Assembly (NCBI RefSeq): GCF_042648965.1 | Contig: NZ_JBHRYJ010000002.1 | Coordinates: forward strand, 372,001 to 436,000 | Direction: 5' to 3' | Length of the DNA: 64,000 bases | Source: Ferrovibrio xuzhouensis | Lineage (GTDB): Bacteria; Pseudomonadota; Alphaproteobacteria; Ferrovibrionales; Ferrovibrionaceae | Shown: positions 1 to 8,711 of the stretch, in pieces | How the letters are laid out: each line of letters begins with the position of its first letter | Position numbering within the stretch: position 1 is the first letter of the stretch | Notes under the pieces: generated by a model | Database searches by the model: none | What the model was told of the DNA's origin: nothing | Seen by the model: the letters and a program-made list of their open reading frames with translations, nothing else | Made by a program: the position numbers and the translations under genes

Positions 1-500
1 ATCACGGCGGACTTGCAGGCGGTGTAGGCGGCCATGCCGCCCTGGCCGATCATCCATGAGACCGAACCGAAATTGAGGATGGCGCCGGCTTTTTTCGCCT
101 TCATGTCAGGCAGCACGGCCTGGGCGGCGAAGAACTGGTGCTTGAGATTGACGGCGATGCGGCCGTCCCAATAGGCCTCGGTCACCTCTTCGGTGGCGTG
201 GCGTTCGTCATGGGCGGCATTGTTCATCAGCACATCGACCGGGCCAAAGGCGTCGCGGATGCGACCGATCGCCGCCTTCAGGGCCGGAATATCGGTCAAA
301 TCCGCCGCCTCGTAACGGACAGCGGCCCCGCCGGGTTCCAGTTCCGCCACCAGAGAGCGCGACGGGCCCTCGGCGATATCGATAAAGCCGACCCGGCATT
401 TCTGGCGGGCAAACTGCCGCACCAATTCGGCGCCGATGCCTGAGCCGCCGCCGGTGACGACGACTGTTTTGCCGGCGAGGTCTGGGTAAATGGCCGCCAC
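1..500 (-). CDS. SDR-family dehydrogenase, partial (3' end outside window); candidate L-arabinose/D-galactose 1-dehydrogenase
   Basis: The reverse-strand frame reads from a GTG at 498-500 (AGGAG six bases upstream) to the window edge, about 166 residues. The N-terminus carries the Rossmann dinucleotide motif TGGGSGIG. An NNA motif follows, then the catalytic Ser region NFGSVSW and the active-site YTACK (YxxxK) near the cut edge. This is a classical short-chain dehydrogenase. It is divergent from the sugar importer and catabolic operon, which has a lactonase and an aldonate dehydratase but no sugar dehydrogenase, so oxidation of the sugar to its lactone is the inferred role. Substrate is inference only; SDR membership is secure. 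The C-terminus is missing because the window ends. Confidence 0.85.
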   Translation of the reverse strand, partial: MAAIYPDLAGKTVVVTGGGSGIGAELVRQFARQKCRVGFIDIAEGPSRSLVAELEPGGAAVRYEAADLTDIPALKAAIGRIRDAFGPVDVLMNNAAHDERHATEEVTEAYWDGRIAVNLKHQFFAAQAVLPDMKAKKAGAILNFGSVSWMIGQGGMAAYTACKSAV

Positions 501-527
501 GGCATACTCCTCGTTCGCTCTCCCAAA

Positions 528-544
528 AATCATTTAATATGATT
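528..544. promoter_or_regulatory. Candidate operator palindrome in the divergent promoter region
   Basis: AATCAT and ATGATT form an inverted repeat around TTAAT in the AT-rich gap between the SDR gene and the sugar-binding-protein gene. Its symmetry and place suit a GntR/FCD repressor such as the one encoded at 5222-5959. No binding evidence exists; this is inference. Confidence 0.35.
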
Positions 545-639
545 AATACGACTATTCAGATTTCCCGCAATATGGCAAGTTGGAAATGCACACAACAAAA
601 AGCGCCACCAGAGCGTGTCATCTAGGGAGAATAAGTCCA

Positions 640-1611
640 ATGAAAACGACTCTTTCCTTGCTTGCCGCAACCGCCCTTGCGTTTTGCTGGGGCGCGAACA
701 CCACTTACGCGGCCGACCATATGACGGTCGGCTTTTCGCAGATCGGCTCGGAATCGGGCTGGCGCGCGGCCGAGACCACGGTGACCAAGCGGGAAGCCGA
801 GAAGCGCCACATCAATCTGAAATTCTCCGACGCCCAGCAGAAACAGGAGAACCAGATCCGCGCCATCCGCTCGTTCATCGCCCAGGGCGTCGACGCCATC
901 TTGGTCGCGCCGGTGGTCGAGACCGGCTGGGATGCCGTGCTGCAGGAAGCCAAGGACGCCAAGATTCCGGTCGTCCTGCTCGACCGCAATATCCGCACCG
1001 AAAAGAAGGACCTCTACCTGACCGCGGTGACCTCCGACCAGGTGCATGAAGGCAAAGTGGCGGGCGACTGGCTGGTGAAGGCGGTCGGCAGCAAGGCCTG
1101 CAATGTCGTCGAACTGCAGGGCACCACCGGCTCGAGCCCGGCGATCAACCGCAAGAAGGGTTTTGACGAGGCGATCAGCGCTGCAAAGAACATCAAGATC
1201 ATCCGCAGCCAGACCGGCGACTTCACCCGTGCCAAGGGCAAAGAAGTCATGGAAAGCTTCATCAAAGCCGAGAATGGCGGCAAGGGCATCTGCGCCGTCT
1301 ATGCCCATAACGACGACATGATGATCGGCGCCATCCAGGCAATGAAAGAGGCCGGCCTGAAGCCCGGCAAGGATATCCTGACCATCTCGATCGACGCGGT
1401 CCCCGATATCTTCAAGGCGATGGCGGCCGGCGAGGCCAATGCCACCGTCGAGCTGACGCCGGACATGGCCGGCCCGGCCTTCGACGCCCTGGCGGCCTAC
1501 AAGGCCAAGGGCACTATGCCGAAGCCGTGGATCCAGACGGAATCCAAACTCTACACGGCCAAGGACGACCCGATGAAGGTCTACGAATCGAAGAAGGACC
1601 TCGGCTACTGA
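640..1611 (+). CDS. ytfQ: Sugar ABC transporter periplasmic binding protein, YtfQ-like
   Basis: A 323-residue type I periplasmic sugar-binding protein. The N-terminus is a Sec signal peptide with a likely cut after TYA (about residue 24). The mature part begins TVGFSQIGSESGWRAAE and contains QQKQENQIRAIRSF and VYAHNDDMMIGAIQ, which closely match my memory of E. coli YtfQ, the galactofuranose-binding protein. An upstream in-frame ATG at 580 would add 20 residues before the signal peptide; the ATG at 640 follows AGGGAGA and is preferred. It is first in an operon with its ATPase and two permeases. Because L-arabonate-type catabolic genes follow, furanose L-arabinose or a related sugar is a plausible ligand. 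Confidence 0.93.
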   Translation: MKTTLSLLAATALAFCWGANTTYAADHMTVGFSQIGSESGWRAAETTVTKREAEKRHINLKFSDAQQKQENQIRAIRSFIAQGVDAILVAPVVETGWDAVLQEAKDAKIPVVLLDRNIRTEKKDLYLTAVTSDQVHEGKVAGDWLVKAVGSKACNVVELQGTTGSSPAINRKKGFDEAISAAKNIKIIRSQTGDFTRAKGKEVMESFIKAENGGKGICAVYAHNDDMMIGAIQAMKEAGLKPGKDILTISIDAVPDIFKAMAAGEANATVELTPDMAGPAFDALAAYKAKGTMPKPWIQTESKLYTAKDDPMKVYESKKDLGY

Positions 1612-1678
1612 GGCTGCGTCGGGCGGCGGCCGGACCGGCTGCCGCCCGCTGTCCCTGCCATTGCTGCGGAACCCGACA

Positions 1679-3220
1679 ATGAATGCCGTTGCGTCCCATG
1701 CGCTGCTCGAGATCCGGGGGCTGTCGAAGACATTCCCCGGTGTGAAGGCGCTCGATGGCGTCGACTTCACCCTGCAGGCCGGTGAAATCCATGGCCTGCT
1801 CGGCGAAAATGGTGCCGGCAAATCCACCCTGATCAAGGCGGTGACCGGTGCCCAGCCGGCCAGCGGCGGCACAATCCGGCTGAACGGCTTGCCGGTGGCG
1901 CCGCGCAGCACTGCGGCGGCCCAGCAGGCCGGCATTGCCGCCGTCTATCAGGAGGTCAACCTGCTGCCCAACCTGACGGTGGCGGAAAACCTGTTTCTCG
2001 GTCGCCAGCCCACCCGCTGCGGCTGGGTCAACGGACGCCGCATGAACCGCGAGGCGGCGGCCTTGCTGCGGACCTTCGATATCGACATCGATGTATCGCG
2101 TCCGCTCGGCGAGTTTTCGGTCGCGGTGCAGCACCTGACGGCAATTGCCCGTGCCGTCGACCTGTCGGCGCGCGTCCTGGTACTCGATGAGCCTACCGCC
2201 AGCCTGGACGTGCACGAGGTCGCAAAGCTGTTCGCAGTGATGCGCCGGCTCAGCTCGCGCGGGATCGGCATTGTTTTTGTCACCCATTTCCTCGACCAGG
2301 TCTACGCCATCTGCGATTCCATTACTGTGCTGCGCAACGGCCGGCTGGTCGGCGAACGCCGGATCGGCGACTTGCCGCGGCTCGAGCTGATTTCCATGAT
2401 GCTGGGCCGCGAGCTGCAATCGGAAACCTGCGACAGTCGCGGTCAGGGCATTTCCGGCGCACCGTTCATCCGCTTCCGCAGTCTCGGCAAGAACCGTTAC
2501 CTGCAGCCCTTCGATCTCGACATCCGCTCGGGCGAGGCGATCGGCATCGCCGGCCTGCTCGGGTCCGGCCGCACCGAAACCACCCGTCTCGTCTTCGGTG
2601 CCGAGCGGCGCGATTGCGGCGTTGTCGAGATCGATGGTCGCGCCATCCGGCTGGCGTCGCCACGCGATGCCATCGCCCATGGCTTCGGTTACTGCCCGGA
2701 AGAGCGTAAGACAGAGGGCATCGTCGGTGATCTGTCGATCCGCGAGAACATCATCCTTGCCCTGCAGGCCCGCCGCGGCTGGTTGCGGCCGCTGCGGCTG
2801 GCCGAACAGTCGCGCATCGCCCAACGCTTCGTCGACCTGCTTGACATCCGCACGCCGGATACTGACCGGCCGATCGGCCTGCTGTCCGGGGGCAATCAGC
2901 AGAAGGCACTGCTGGCGCGCTGGCTGGCGATCCGGCCGCGCATGCTGATCCTCGATGAGCCGACCCGCGGCATCGATGTCGGCGCGCATGCCGAGATCAT
3001 GCGGCTGATCCGCGAACTCTGCGCCGATGGCCTCGCGGTGCTGGTGGCATCCTCCGAACTCGAGGAAGTTACCGCCTATGCCGATCGCGTGGTGGTGCTG
3101 CGCGACCGTGCCCATGTCGGCATGATCGAAGGCGAGGCGATCACGGTGTCGGCAATCATGCGCATCATCGCCGCCGACCAGCACGCGCCGGCCGATGCGG
3201 TGGCGGTAGCGGCATCATGA
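1679..3220 (+). CDS. ytfR: Sugar ABC transporter ATP-binding protein, YtfR-like (tandem ATPase)
   Basis: A 513-residue protein with two fused ABC ATPase domains, as in the RbsA/AraG/YtfR group. Domain 1 has Walker A GENGAGKS (residues 42-49) and Walker B LVLDEPTASLD. Domain 2 has the usual degenerate Walker A (GLLGSGRTE), a clear LSGGNQQK signature and LILDEPTRGID. The domain 1 signature is weak (FSVAVQH), which is normal for this family. It couples ATP hydrolysis to sugar import through the next two permeases. An in-frame upstream start at 1661 is possible; ATG 1679 fits family length better. Its stop overlaps the next start (ATGA). Confidence 0.93.
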   Translation: MNAVASHALLEIRGLSKTFPGVKALDGVDFTLQAGEIHGLLGENGAGKSTLIKAVTGAQPASGGTIRLNGLPVAPRSTAAAQQAGIAAVYQEVNLLPNLTVAENLFLGRQPTRCGWVNGRRMNREAAALLRTFDIDIDVSRPLGEFSVAVQHLTAIARAVDLSARVLVLDEPTASLDVHEVAKLFAVMRRLSSRGIGIVFVTHFLDQVYAICDSITVLRNGRLVGERRIGDLPRLELISMMLGRELQSETCDSRGQGISGAPFIRFRSLGKNRYLQPFDLDIRSGEAIGIAGLLGSGRTETTRLVFGAERRDCGVVEIDGRAIRLASPRDAIAHGFGYCPEERKTEGIVGDLSIRENIILALQARRGWLRPLRLAEQSRIAQRFVDLLDIRTPDTDRPIGLLSGGNQQKALLARWLAIRPRMLILDEPTRGIDVGAHAEIMRLIRELCADGLAVLVASSELEEVTAYADRVVVLRDRAHVGMIEGEAITVSAIMRIIAADQHAPADAVAVAAS

Positions 3221-4230
3221 CCCGGCTGCTGCTGAAGAAAGGCCTGCCGCAATGCGGCGCGCTGCTGGTCATGCTGCTGGCCTGCTGGCTGGTCTCGCCG
3301 CAGTTTTTCGACATCCGCCTGCAGGACGGCCGCCTGTTCGGCAGCCTGGTCGACGTGCTGAACCGTGGCGCGCCGGTTGCCATCCTGGCAGTGGGCATGA
3401 CCCTGGTGATCGCCACGGGCGGCATCGACCTGTCGGTCGGGGCCGTCATGGCAATCAGCGGTGCTGTCGCCGCATCGCTGGCCGACAGCCAGCCGATAGC
3501 CGTCGCCCTGCTGGCCGCTCTCGCCGTCGGCGTCGCCTGTGGCCTGTGGAACGCCCTGCTGATTGCCCTGTTCAGAATCCAGCCGATCGTCGCCACCCTG
3601 ATCCTGATGGTGGCCGGTCGCGGCATCGCCCAGCTGATCACCCAGGGCAAGATCGTTACCTTTGCCTCGCCGGACCTCGCCTTCATGGGCAACGGCGCCT
3701 TCCTGACCGTGCCGATGCCGATCCTGCTGGTGGCGGCAATGCTGCTGGTCACCGGCCTGCTGGTGCGGCAGACTGCGCTCGGCCTGATGATCGAAGCGAC
3801 CGGCGCGAATGCGCGCGCCGCCTGGCTGGCCGGCATCCGCACCCGGGCGATTACCGCTATCGCTTATGTCTGGTCGGGCTTCGCTGCCGCGCTGGCCGGT
3901 GTGATCGCCGCGGCCAATATCCTCGGTGCCGATGCCAACAATGCCGGCCTGTGGCTCGAACTCGACGCCATCCTGGCGGTGGTCATCGGCGGCACGTCAC
4001 TGCTCGGTGGCCGGTTCAGCCTGTCCCTGTCGGTGGTCGGCGCGCTGATCATCCAGGCGATGAACACCGGCATCCTGCTGTCGGGTATCCGGCCGGAATT
4101 CAACCTCGTGATGAAGGCCGCCATCGTGCTGTCGGTTCTATTCCTGCAATCCCGGCTGTTCCACCGGGCGGTGGCGCATCTGCGTCCGCAGCCGGTGGAG
4201 CCGCCGCTGGCGAAGGAGGTCCGCTCCTGA
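3217..4230 (+). CDS. ytfT: Sugar ABC transporter permease, YtfT-like
   Basis: A 337-residue, very hydrophobic inner-membrane protein of the BPD_transp_2 (RbsC/AraH/YtfT) family, with about eight to ten membrane segments. It contains the family motif GMTLVIATGGIDLSVGAV and the C-terminal GGTSLLGG loop. It starts inside the stop codon of the ATPase gene, showing translational coupling, and ends in a TGATG junction with the second permease. Two different permeases in one operon is the YtfT/YjfF arrangement, in contrast to the single permease of ribose or arabinose (AraH) systems. Confidence 0.92.
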   Translation: MTRLLLKKGLPQCGALLVMLLACWLVSPQFFDIRLQDGRLFGSLVDVLNRGAPVAILAVGMTLVIATGGIDLSVGAVMAISGAVAASLADSQPIAVALLAALAVGVACGLWNALLIALFRIQPIVATLILMVAGRGIAQLITQGKIVTFASPDLAFMGNGAFLTVPMPILLVAAMLLVTGLLVRQTALGLMIEATGANARAAWLAGIRTRAITAIAYVWSGFAAALAGVIAAANILGADANNAGLWLELDAILAVVIGGTSLLGGRFSLSLSVVGALIIQAMNTGILLSGIRPEFNLVMKAAIVLSVLFLQSRLFHRAVAHLRPQPVEPPLAKEVRS

Positions 4231-5225
4231 TGAACCGCATGCTCTCCCTGCTGATGACCGCCGGTGTTTTCTGCATCGGATACCTGCTGTGCGTCTATCA
4301 GTTCCCCAGCTTCCTGTCGTTGCGGGTCGCCGCCAACCTGTTCAATGACAATGCCTTCCTCGGCATCACCGCAGTGGGTATGACGTTTGTCATCATCGCC
4401 GGCGGTATCGACCTGTCGGTCGGTTCGGTGATCGGTTTCACCACGGTCTTTGTCGCCGTTGCCATCGGCCACTGGGGCTGGCCACCCTTCGTGGCTTTCG
4501 CCGTCATCCTTGCGATCTGCGGGCTGTTCGGTGCGGCCATGGGCTGGCTGATCCACCGGGTGGAGATTCCGGCCTTCATCGTCACGCTGGCCGGCCTGTT
4601 CCTCGCCCGCGGCGGTGCCTTCCTGGTCAGCACCCAGTCAGTGCCGATCGAGGCTCCGTTCTATGCCGACTTGCCGGCCTATGCCCTGGTGCTGCCCGGC
4701 GGTAGCCGGCTTTCGCTGTCGGCCATGATCATGATTGCCGTCTTCATCGTCGCCGGCATCGTCCTGCATCGCACCCGCTTCGGTGCCAATGTCTACGCGC
4801 TGGGCGGCGACCGCCAGTCAGCCGCGCTGATGGGGGTGCCGATCGGCCGCACGACGATGGCGATTTATACCATCTCCAGCCTGCTCGCCGGCCTGGCCGG
4901 CATCGTGTTCTCATTCTACACCTCGGCCGGCTACTCCCTGTCGGCAGTCGGCATCGAACTCGACACCATTGCGGCCGTGGTGATCGGCGGCACCCTGCTC
5001 AGCGGCGGCCATGGCCTGATGGCCGGGACCCTGCTGGGAGTGTTGATCCAGGGCCTGATCCAGACCTACATCGTTTTCGATGGTACCCTGTCAAGCTGGT
5101 GGGCCAAGATCGTCATCGGCGGCTTGCTCTTTGCCTTCATTGCCATTCAGCAGATACTGGTTTCAGTCGCGGCATACCGGCAACAGCGCCGGCCGGCTGC
5201 CGCCTTGCAGGGGAGACATGCATGA
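4230..5225 (+). CDS. yjfF: Sugar ABC transporter permease, YjfF-like
   Basis: The second 331-residue permease of the same family, with GMTFVIIAGGIDLSVGSV near residue 55 and GGTLLSGGHG near the C-terminus. The reading frame stays open far upstream, but the ATG at 4230, overlapping the previous stop by one base, is the natural start and has AGGAGG just before it (4214-4219). It would form a heterodimeric channel with the upstream permease. Its last codons overlap the start of the GntR regulator gene, so importer and regulator are one transcript. Confidence 0.92.
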   Translation: MNRMLSLLMTAGVFCIGYLLCVYQFPSFLSLRVAANLFNDNAFLGITAVGMTFVIIAGGIDLSVGSVIGFTTVFVAVAIGHWGWPPFVAFAVILAICGLFGAAMGWLIHRVEIPAFIVTLAGLFLARGGAFLVSTQSVPIEAPFYADLPAYALVLPGGSRLSLSAMIMIAVFIVAGIVLHRTRFGANVYALGGDRQSAALMGVPIGRTTMAIYTISSLLAGLAGIVFSFYTSAGYSLSAVGIELDTIAAVVIGGTLLSGGHGLMAGTLLGVLIQGLIQTYIVFDGTLSSWWAKIVIGGLLFAFIAIQQILVSVAAYRQQRRPAAALQGRHA

Positions 5226-5959
5226 ACCAGCCACTGGTCAACATCCAGGGCGCCCAGATCACTTCCAGCCACGGCCAGGTCGCCCATGCGCTGGGCCGCG
5301 GCATCGTGCTCGGTCGCCATCGCGAGGGCGAGTTGCTGCCGGCGGAGGCCGATCTGATGAAGCAGTTCGGCACCTCGCGCACCGTGCTGCGCGAGGCCAT
5401 CAAGATGCTGGCCGCCAAGGGCATGGTGGTGTCGCGATCCAAGGTTGGCACCCGGGTGCGCGAGCGGTCGGCGTGGAACATGTTCGATACCGAGGTGCTG
5501 CGCTGGTACCTTGAAGGTGGCGTCGATCGGCGCTTTCTGCGCGACCTGGCCGAAATCCGCCTGGCGGTCGAGCCGGCCGCCGCGGCCCTGGCCGCCGTCC
5601 GGCGCAGCGAACAGGACCTGGCAGCGATGGACGCCGCCATCACGACGATGCGCGATGCCAATGCCCTCAATGCCGGTTATGCCGATGCAGATCTCGCCCT
5701 GCACCTGGCACTTGCCGATGCCTGCGGCAACGTGTTCATGCGTTCCATCGGCGCCGTGATCGAGGCGGCGCTGCGGGTGTCTTTCCAGCTCAGCTCGCCG
5801 CCCGATCCCGTCGAACATGAGCGGTCCTGGAAAGCCCATGCCGATATCGTCGAGGCGATCCGCCGGGGCGATGCAGATGCCGCTGCCAGGGCGACGGAGC
5901 GGGTGATCTACCACGGGCTGGAACGCCATGGCGTTCTGGCCGGCGAGGTCGCCGGCTGA
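5222..5959 (+). CDS. GntR-family transcriptional regulator (FadR/FCD subfamily)
   Basis: A 245-residue regulator. The N-terminal winged helix-turn-helix holds the GntR signature LLPAEADLMKQFGTSRTVLREAI and a wing with VVSRSKVGTRV. The C-terminal part is an all-helical FCD ligand domain with conserved residues spaced as in metal-binding FCD proteins (HLALADACGN, HADIVEAI). It sits inside the sugar operon with four-base overlaps on its upstream side, so it probably autoregulates the operon and responds to the sugar or an aldonate intermediate. The palindrome at 528-544 is a possible site. The ligand is inferred. Confidence 0.9.
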   Translation: MNQPLVNIQGAQITSSHGQVAHALGRGIVLGRHREGELLPAEADLMKQFGTSRTVLREAIKMLAAKGMVVSRSKVGTRVRERSAWNMFDTEVLRWYLEGGVDRRFLRDLAEIRLAVEPAAAALAAVRRSEQDLAAMDAAITTMRDANALNAGYADADLALHLALADACGNVFMRSIGAVIEAALRVSFQLSSPPDPVEHERSWKAHADIVEAIRRGDADAAARATERVIYHGLERHGVLAGEVAG

Positions 5960-6933
5960 TGACCACCGCCGGCGCCCGGAGCCACCAGCCCGACAGCGAG
6001 GCCGTCGCCCGGATCGGCCTGTCCGGCGGCGGACTGGAAGCCGAGATTCTGAGTTTCGGTGCCGCGATCCGTGCCCTGCATTTTGCAGGGCAACCGGTCG
6101 TCCTGTCGCTGGACGGCGTCGACGATTACGTCGCGGGTCGGACCTATTTCGGCGCCGTCGCCGGCCGCTTTGCCAACCGCATTGCCGGCGGTCGCTTCAT
6201 CCTCGACGGGACCCCTTACCGGTTACCGTGCAATGAGGCCGGGCGGACCCACCTGCATGGCGGCCTGCGCGGTTTTTCCCACCGCAACTGGCAGGTCCGG
6301 TCAGTCGGGCCGGCGTCGGTCACACTGGCCTACGATGCCGCCGATGGCGAAGAAGGCTATCCGGGCGCGATGGCCGTGTCGTGCACGTATGCCATCGCGG
6401 GCGAGGGCATGCTCAACATAACGCTGACGGCAACCTGCGACCGTCCGACCATCGTCAACCTGGCGACCCATTCCTATTTCAACCTTGACGGCGGCGGTAC
6501 CATCGTCGATCACCGGCTCGAAATTCCGGCCGACCGCTATCTTCCGGTCGATGGCGACAAGATACCGACCGGCGAACAGGCCGCGGTCGCCGGCACGCCC
6601 TTCGATTTCCGCAGCCCACGCCCGATTGGTGATTTCCCCTATGACCATGCCTTTGTGCTGCCGGCCGCGGCCGAAGGCGATATACGGCCGGTTGCGCGGC
6701 TGACCGGTCCGCGGTCCGGCATCACGCTGGAGGTCGCGTCGACCGAACCGGCCCTGCAATTCTATGACGGACACATGCTCGATGTCGGGCAATACGGTTC
6801 CCGCGCCGGGCTATGCCTCGAACCCCAGCGCTTCCCCGACGCGCCGAACCACGCGGACTTCCCCAGCGCGGTGCTGCGGCCCGGCGACGTCTATCGGCAG
6901 GTCACCCAGTATCGCTTCCGCCGCAGCGGATAA
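5959..6933 (+). CDS. Aldose 1-epimerase (mutarotase), GalM-like
   Basis: A 324-residue galactose-mutarotase-family protein that interconverts sugar anomers. Recognisable pieces are AGRFANRIAGGRF, the catalytic-His region THLHGGLRGF, ATHSYFNLDG, YDHAFVL and the late FYDGHMLD. The start ATG overlaps the preceding stop. In an oxidative sugar pathway it would supply the anomer used by the sugar 1-dehydrogenase, which fits its place between the importer and the aldonate dehydratase. Which aldose it prefers cannot be read from sequence. Confidence 0.9.
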   Translation: MTTAGARSHQPDSEAVARIGLSGGGLEAEILSFGAAIRALHFAGQPVVLSLDGVDDYVAGRTYFGAVAGRFANRIAGGRFILDGTPYRLPCNEAGRTHLHGGLRGFSHRNWQVRSVGPASVTLAYDAADGEEGYPGAMAVSCTYAIAGEGMLNITLTATCDRPTIVNLATHSYFNLDGGGTIVDHRLEIPADRYLPVDGDKIPTGEQAAVAGTPFDFRSPRPIGDFPYDHAFVLPAAAEGDIRPVARLTGPRSGITLEVASTEPALQFYDGHMLDVGQYGSRAGLCLEPQRFPDAPNHADFPSAVLRPGDVYRQVTQYRFRRSG

Positions 6934-6954
6934 CGCAGAGCGACAGTTGCAGGA

Positions 6955-8700
6955 ATGACAGAGCAGAGCAAAATACCACCCCGGAAACCCCTGCGCAGCC
7001 AGGCATGGTTCGGCCGCCAGGACAAGATGGGATTCTATTACCGGTCTTTCCTCAAGAATACCGGCACCCCGCAGGACCAGTTCGACGGTCGCCCGGTGAT
7101 CGGCATCTGCAATACATGGTCGGAACTGACCCCCTGCAACGTGCATTTCCGTGACCTCGCCGCCCATGTCCGCGACGGCGTGCTGGAGGGTGGCGGCTAT
7201 CCGCTGGAATTCCCGGTTTCCTCGCTCGGCGAGGTGACGATGCGGCCGACCGCCATGCTGTTCCGCAATCTGGCGGCGATGGATGTCGAGGAGGCGATCC
7301 GTGCCCATCCGCTCGATGGCGTGGTGCTGCTGATGGGTTGCGACAAGACGACGCCGGCCCTGCTGATGGGGGCGGCCAGCGCCAACCTGCCGACCATTGG
7401 CGTCTCCGGCGGACCGCAGCTGCGCGGCGTCTATCGCGGAACCTATATCGGCTCCGGCACCAACATCATCTCGATGAGCGAGCAGTTGCGCTCCGGCGAG
7501 ATCACGGTGGAGGAATTCCACGAAGCCGAGGCCGGCATGAACCGGTCGATCGGCTCCTGCATGACCATGGGCACGGCCTCCAGCATGGCCTCGATGGTCG
7601 AGGCGCTCGGCGTCGGCCTGCCGGAGAATGCCGCCGTGCCGGCGGCCGATGCCCGGCGCAATCACCTGGCCCGCATGGCCGGCCGGCGCATCGTCGAGAT
7701 GGTGCACGAAGACCTGGTATTGTCGAAAATTCTCACTCGCGAGGCCTTCGAGAATGCAATCCGCACGCTCGCGGCCATCGGCGGTTCGACCAATGCCGTG
7801 GTGCATCTGCTCGCCATCGCCGGCCGCATCGGTGTGCCGCTCAGCCTTGACGACTTCGACCGGCTGGGCCGCGACGTACATTGTCTGGTCGACATCATGC
7901 CGTCGGGACGCTTCCTGATGGAGGATTTCCACTATGCCGGCGGCCTGCCGGCGGTGCTGCGGGAGCTGGGCAGCCGCGGCCTGCTGCATGCCGATGCCCT
8001 GACCGTTACCGGGTGCAGCCTGTGGGACAACGTATCCGCGGCCCCCTGTTACAATCGCGAGGTGATCACGCCGTTTGATGCGCCATTCAAGGCCGGCGCC
8101 GGCATTGCCATCCTACGCGGCAATCTGGCGCCCGACGGTGCCGTGATCAAACCGTCGGCAGCCTCACCCGAACTGATGCAGCACACCGGTCGTGCGGTGG
8201 TGTTCGAATCGGTCGAGGAGATGCACGCGGGGGTGAACGACGACAGCCTCGATATCGATGCCGGCTCGATCATGGTGCTGAAGAACTGCGGACCCAGGGG
8301 ATACCCGGGCATGGCCGAGGTCGGCAACATGCCGATCCCGGCCAAGCTGCTGCGCCAGGGCGTGCGGGACATGGTGCGCATCTCCGATGCCCGCATGTCA
8401 GGTACCGCTTATGGCACCATCGTGCTGCACGTGGCGCCGGAGGCGGCGGCAGGCGGCAATCTGGCGCTGGTGCGCACCGGCGACCTGATCACGCTGGATG
8501 TCGAGGCGCGCCGCCTGCACCTGCATGTGGACGACGCCGAGCTGGAAAAGCGGCGCGCCACATGGGTGCCGCCCGACCATGCGGCGGCGCGCGGCTACCT
8601 GAAACTCTATCTCGATCATGTGCTGCAGGCCGACCGCGGTGCCGATCTCGATTTCCTGGTCGGCTGCAGCGACGCGCCTGTCGGGCGGGACAATCACTAG
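6955..8700 (+). CDS. L-arabonate dehydratase-type enzyme (IlvD/Edd family)
   Basis: A 581-residue iron-sulfur dehydratase of the IlvD/Edd family. The cluster-ligand cysteines are visible at about residue 61 (TPCN), 129 (MGCDKTTP) and 202 (GSCMTMGTASSMA). K131 is the position that coordinates Mg in related enzymes. Length and the motifs GGYPLEFPVSSLGE and MSGTAYGTIVLHV match sugar-acid dehydratases acting on L-arabonate, D-xylonate or D-fuconate rather than branched-chain IlvD. It should convert the aldonate to a 2-keto-3-deoxy acid. The next gene is the matching KDA dehydratase, so L-arabonate is the best guess (AraC of the Azospirillum pathway nomenclature, unrelated to the AraC regulator). 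Confidence 0.88.
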   Translation: MTEQSKIPPRKPLRSQAWFGRQDKMGFYYRSFLKNTGTPQDQFDGRPVIGICNTWSELTPCNVHFRDLAAHVRDGVLEGGGYPLEFPVSSLGEVTMRPTAMLFRNLAAMDVEEAIRAHPLDGVVLLMGCDKTTPALLMGAASANLPTIGVSGGPQLRGVYRGTYIGSGTNIISMSEQLRSGEITVEEFHEAEAGMNRSIGSCMTMGTASSMASMVEALGVGLPENAAVPAADARRNHLARMAGRRIVEMVHEDLVLSKILTREAFENAIRTLAAIGGSTNAVVHLLAIAGRIGVPLSLDDFDRLGRDVHCLVDIMPSGRFLMEDFHYAGGLPAVLRELGSRGLLHADALTVTGCSLWDNVSAAPCYNREVITPFDAPFKAGAGIAILRGNLAPDGAVIKPSAASPELMQHTGRAVVFESVEEMHAGVNDDSLDIDAGSIMVLKNCGPRGYPGMAEVGNMPIPAKLLRQGVRDMVRISDARMSGTAYGTIVLHVAPEAAAGGNLALVRTGDLITLDVEARRLHLHVDDAELEKRRATWVPPDHAAARGYLKLYLDHVLQADRGADLDFLVGCSDAPVGRDNH

Positions 8701-8711
8701 GGGATCGTTTC

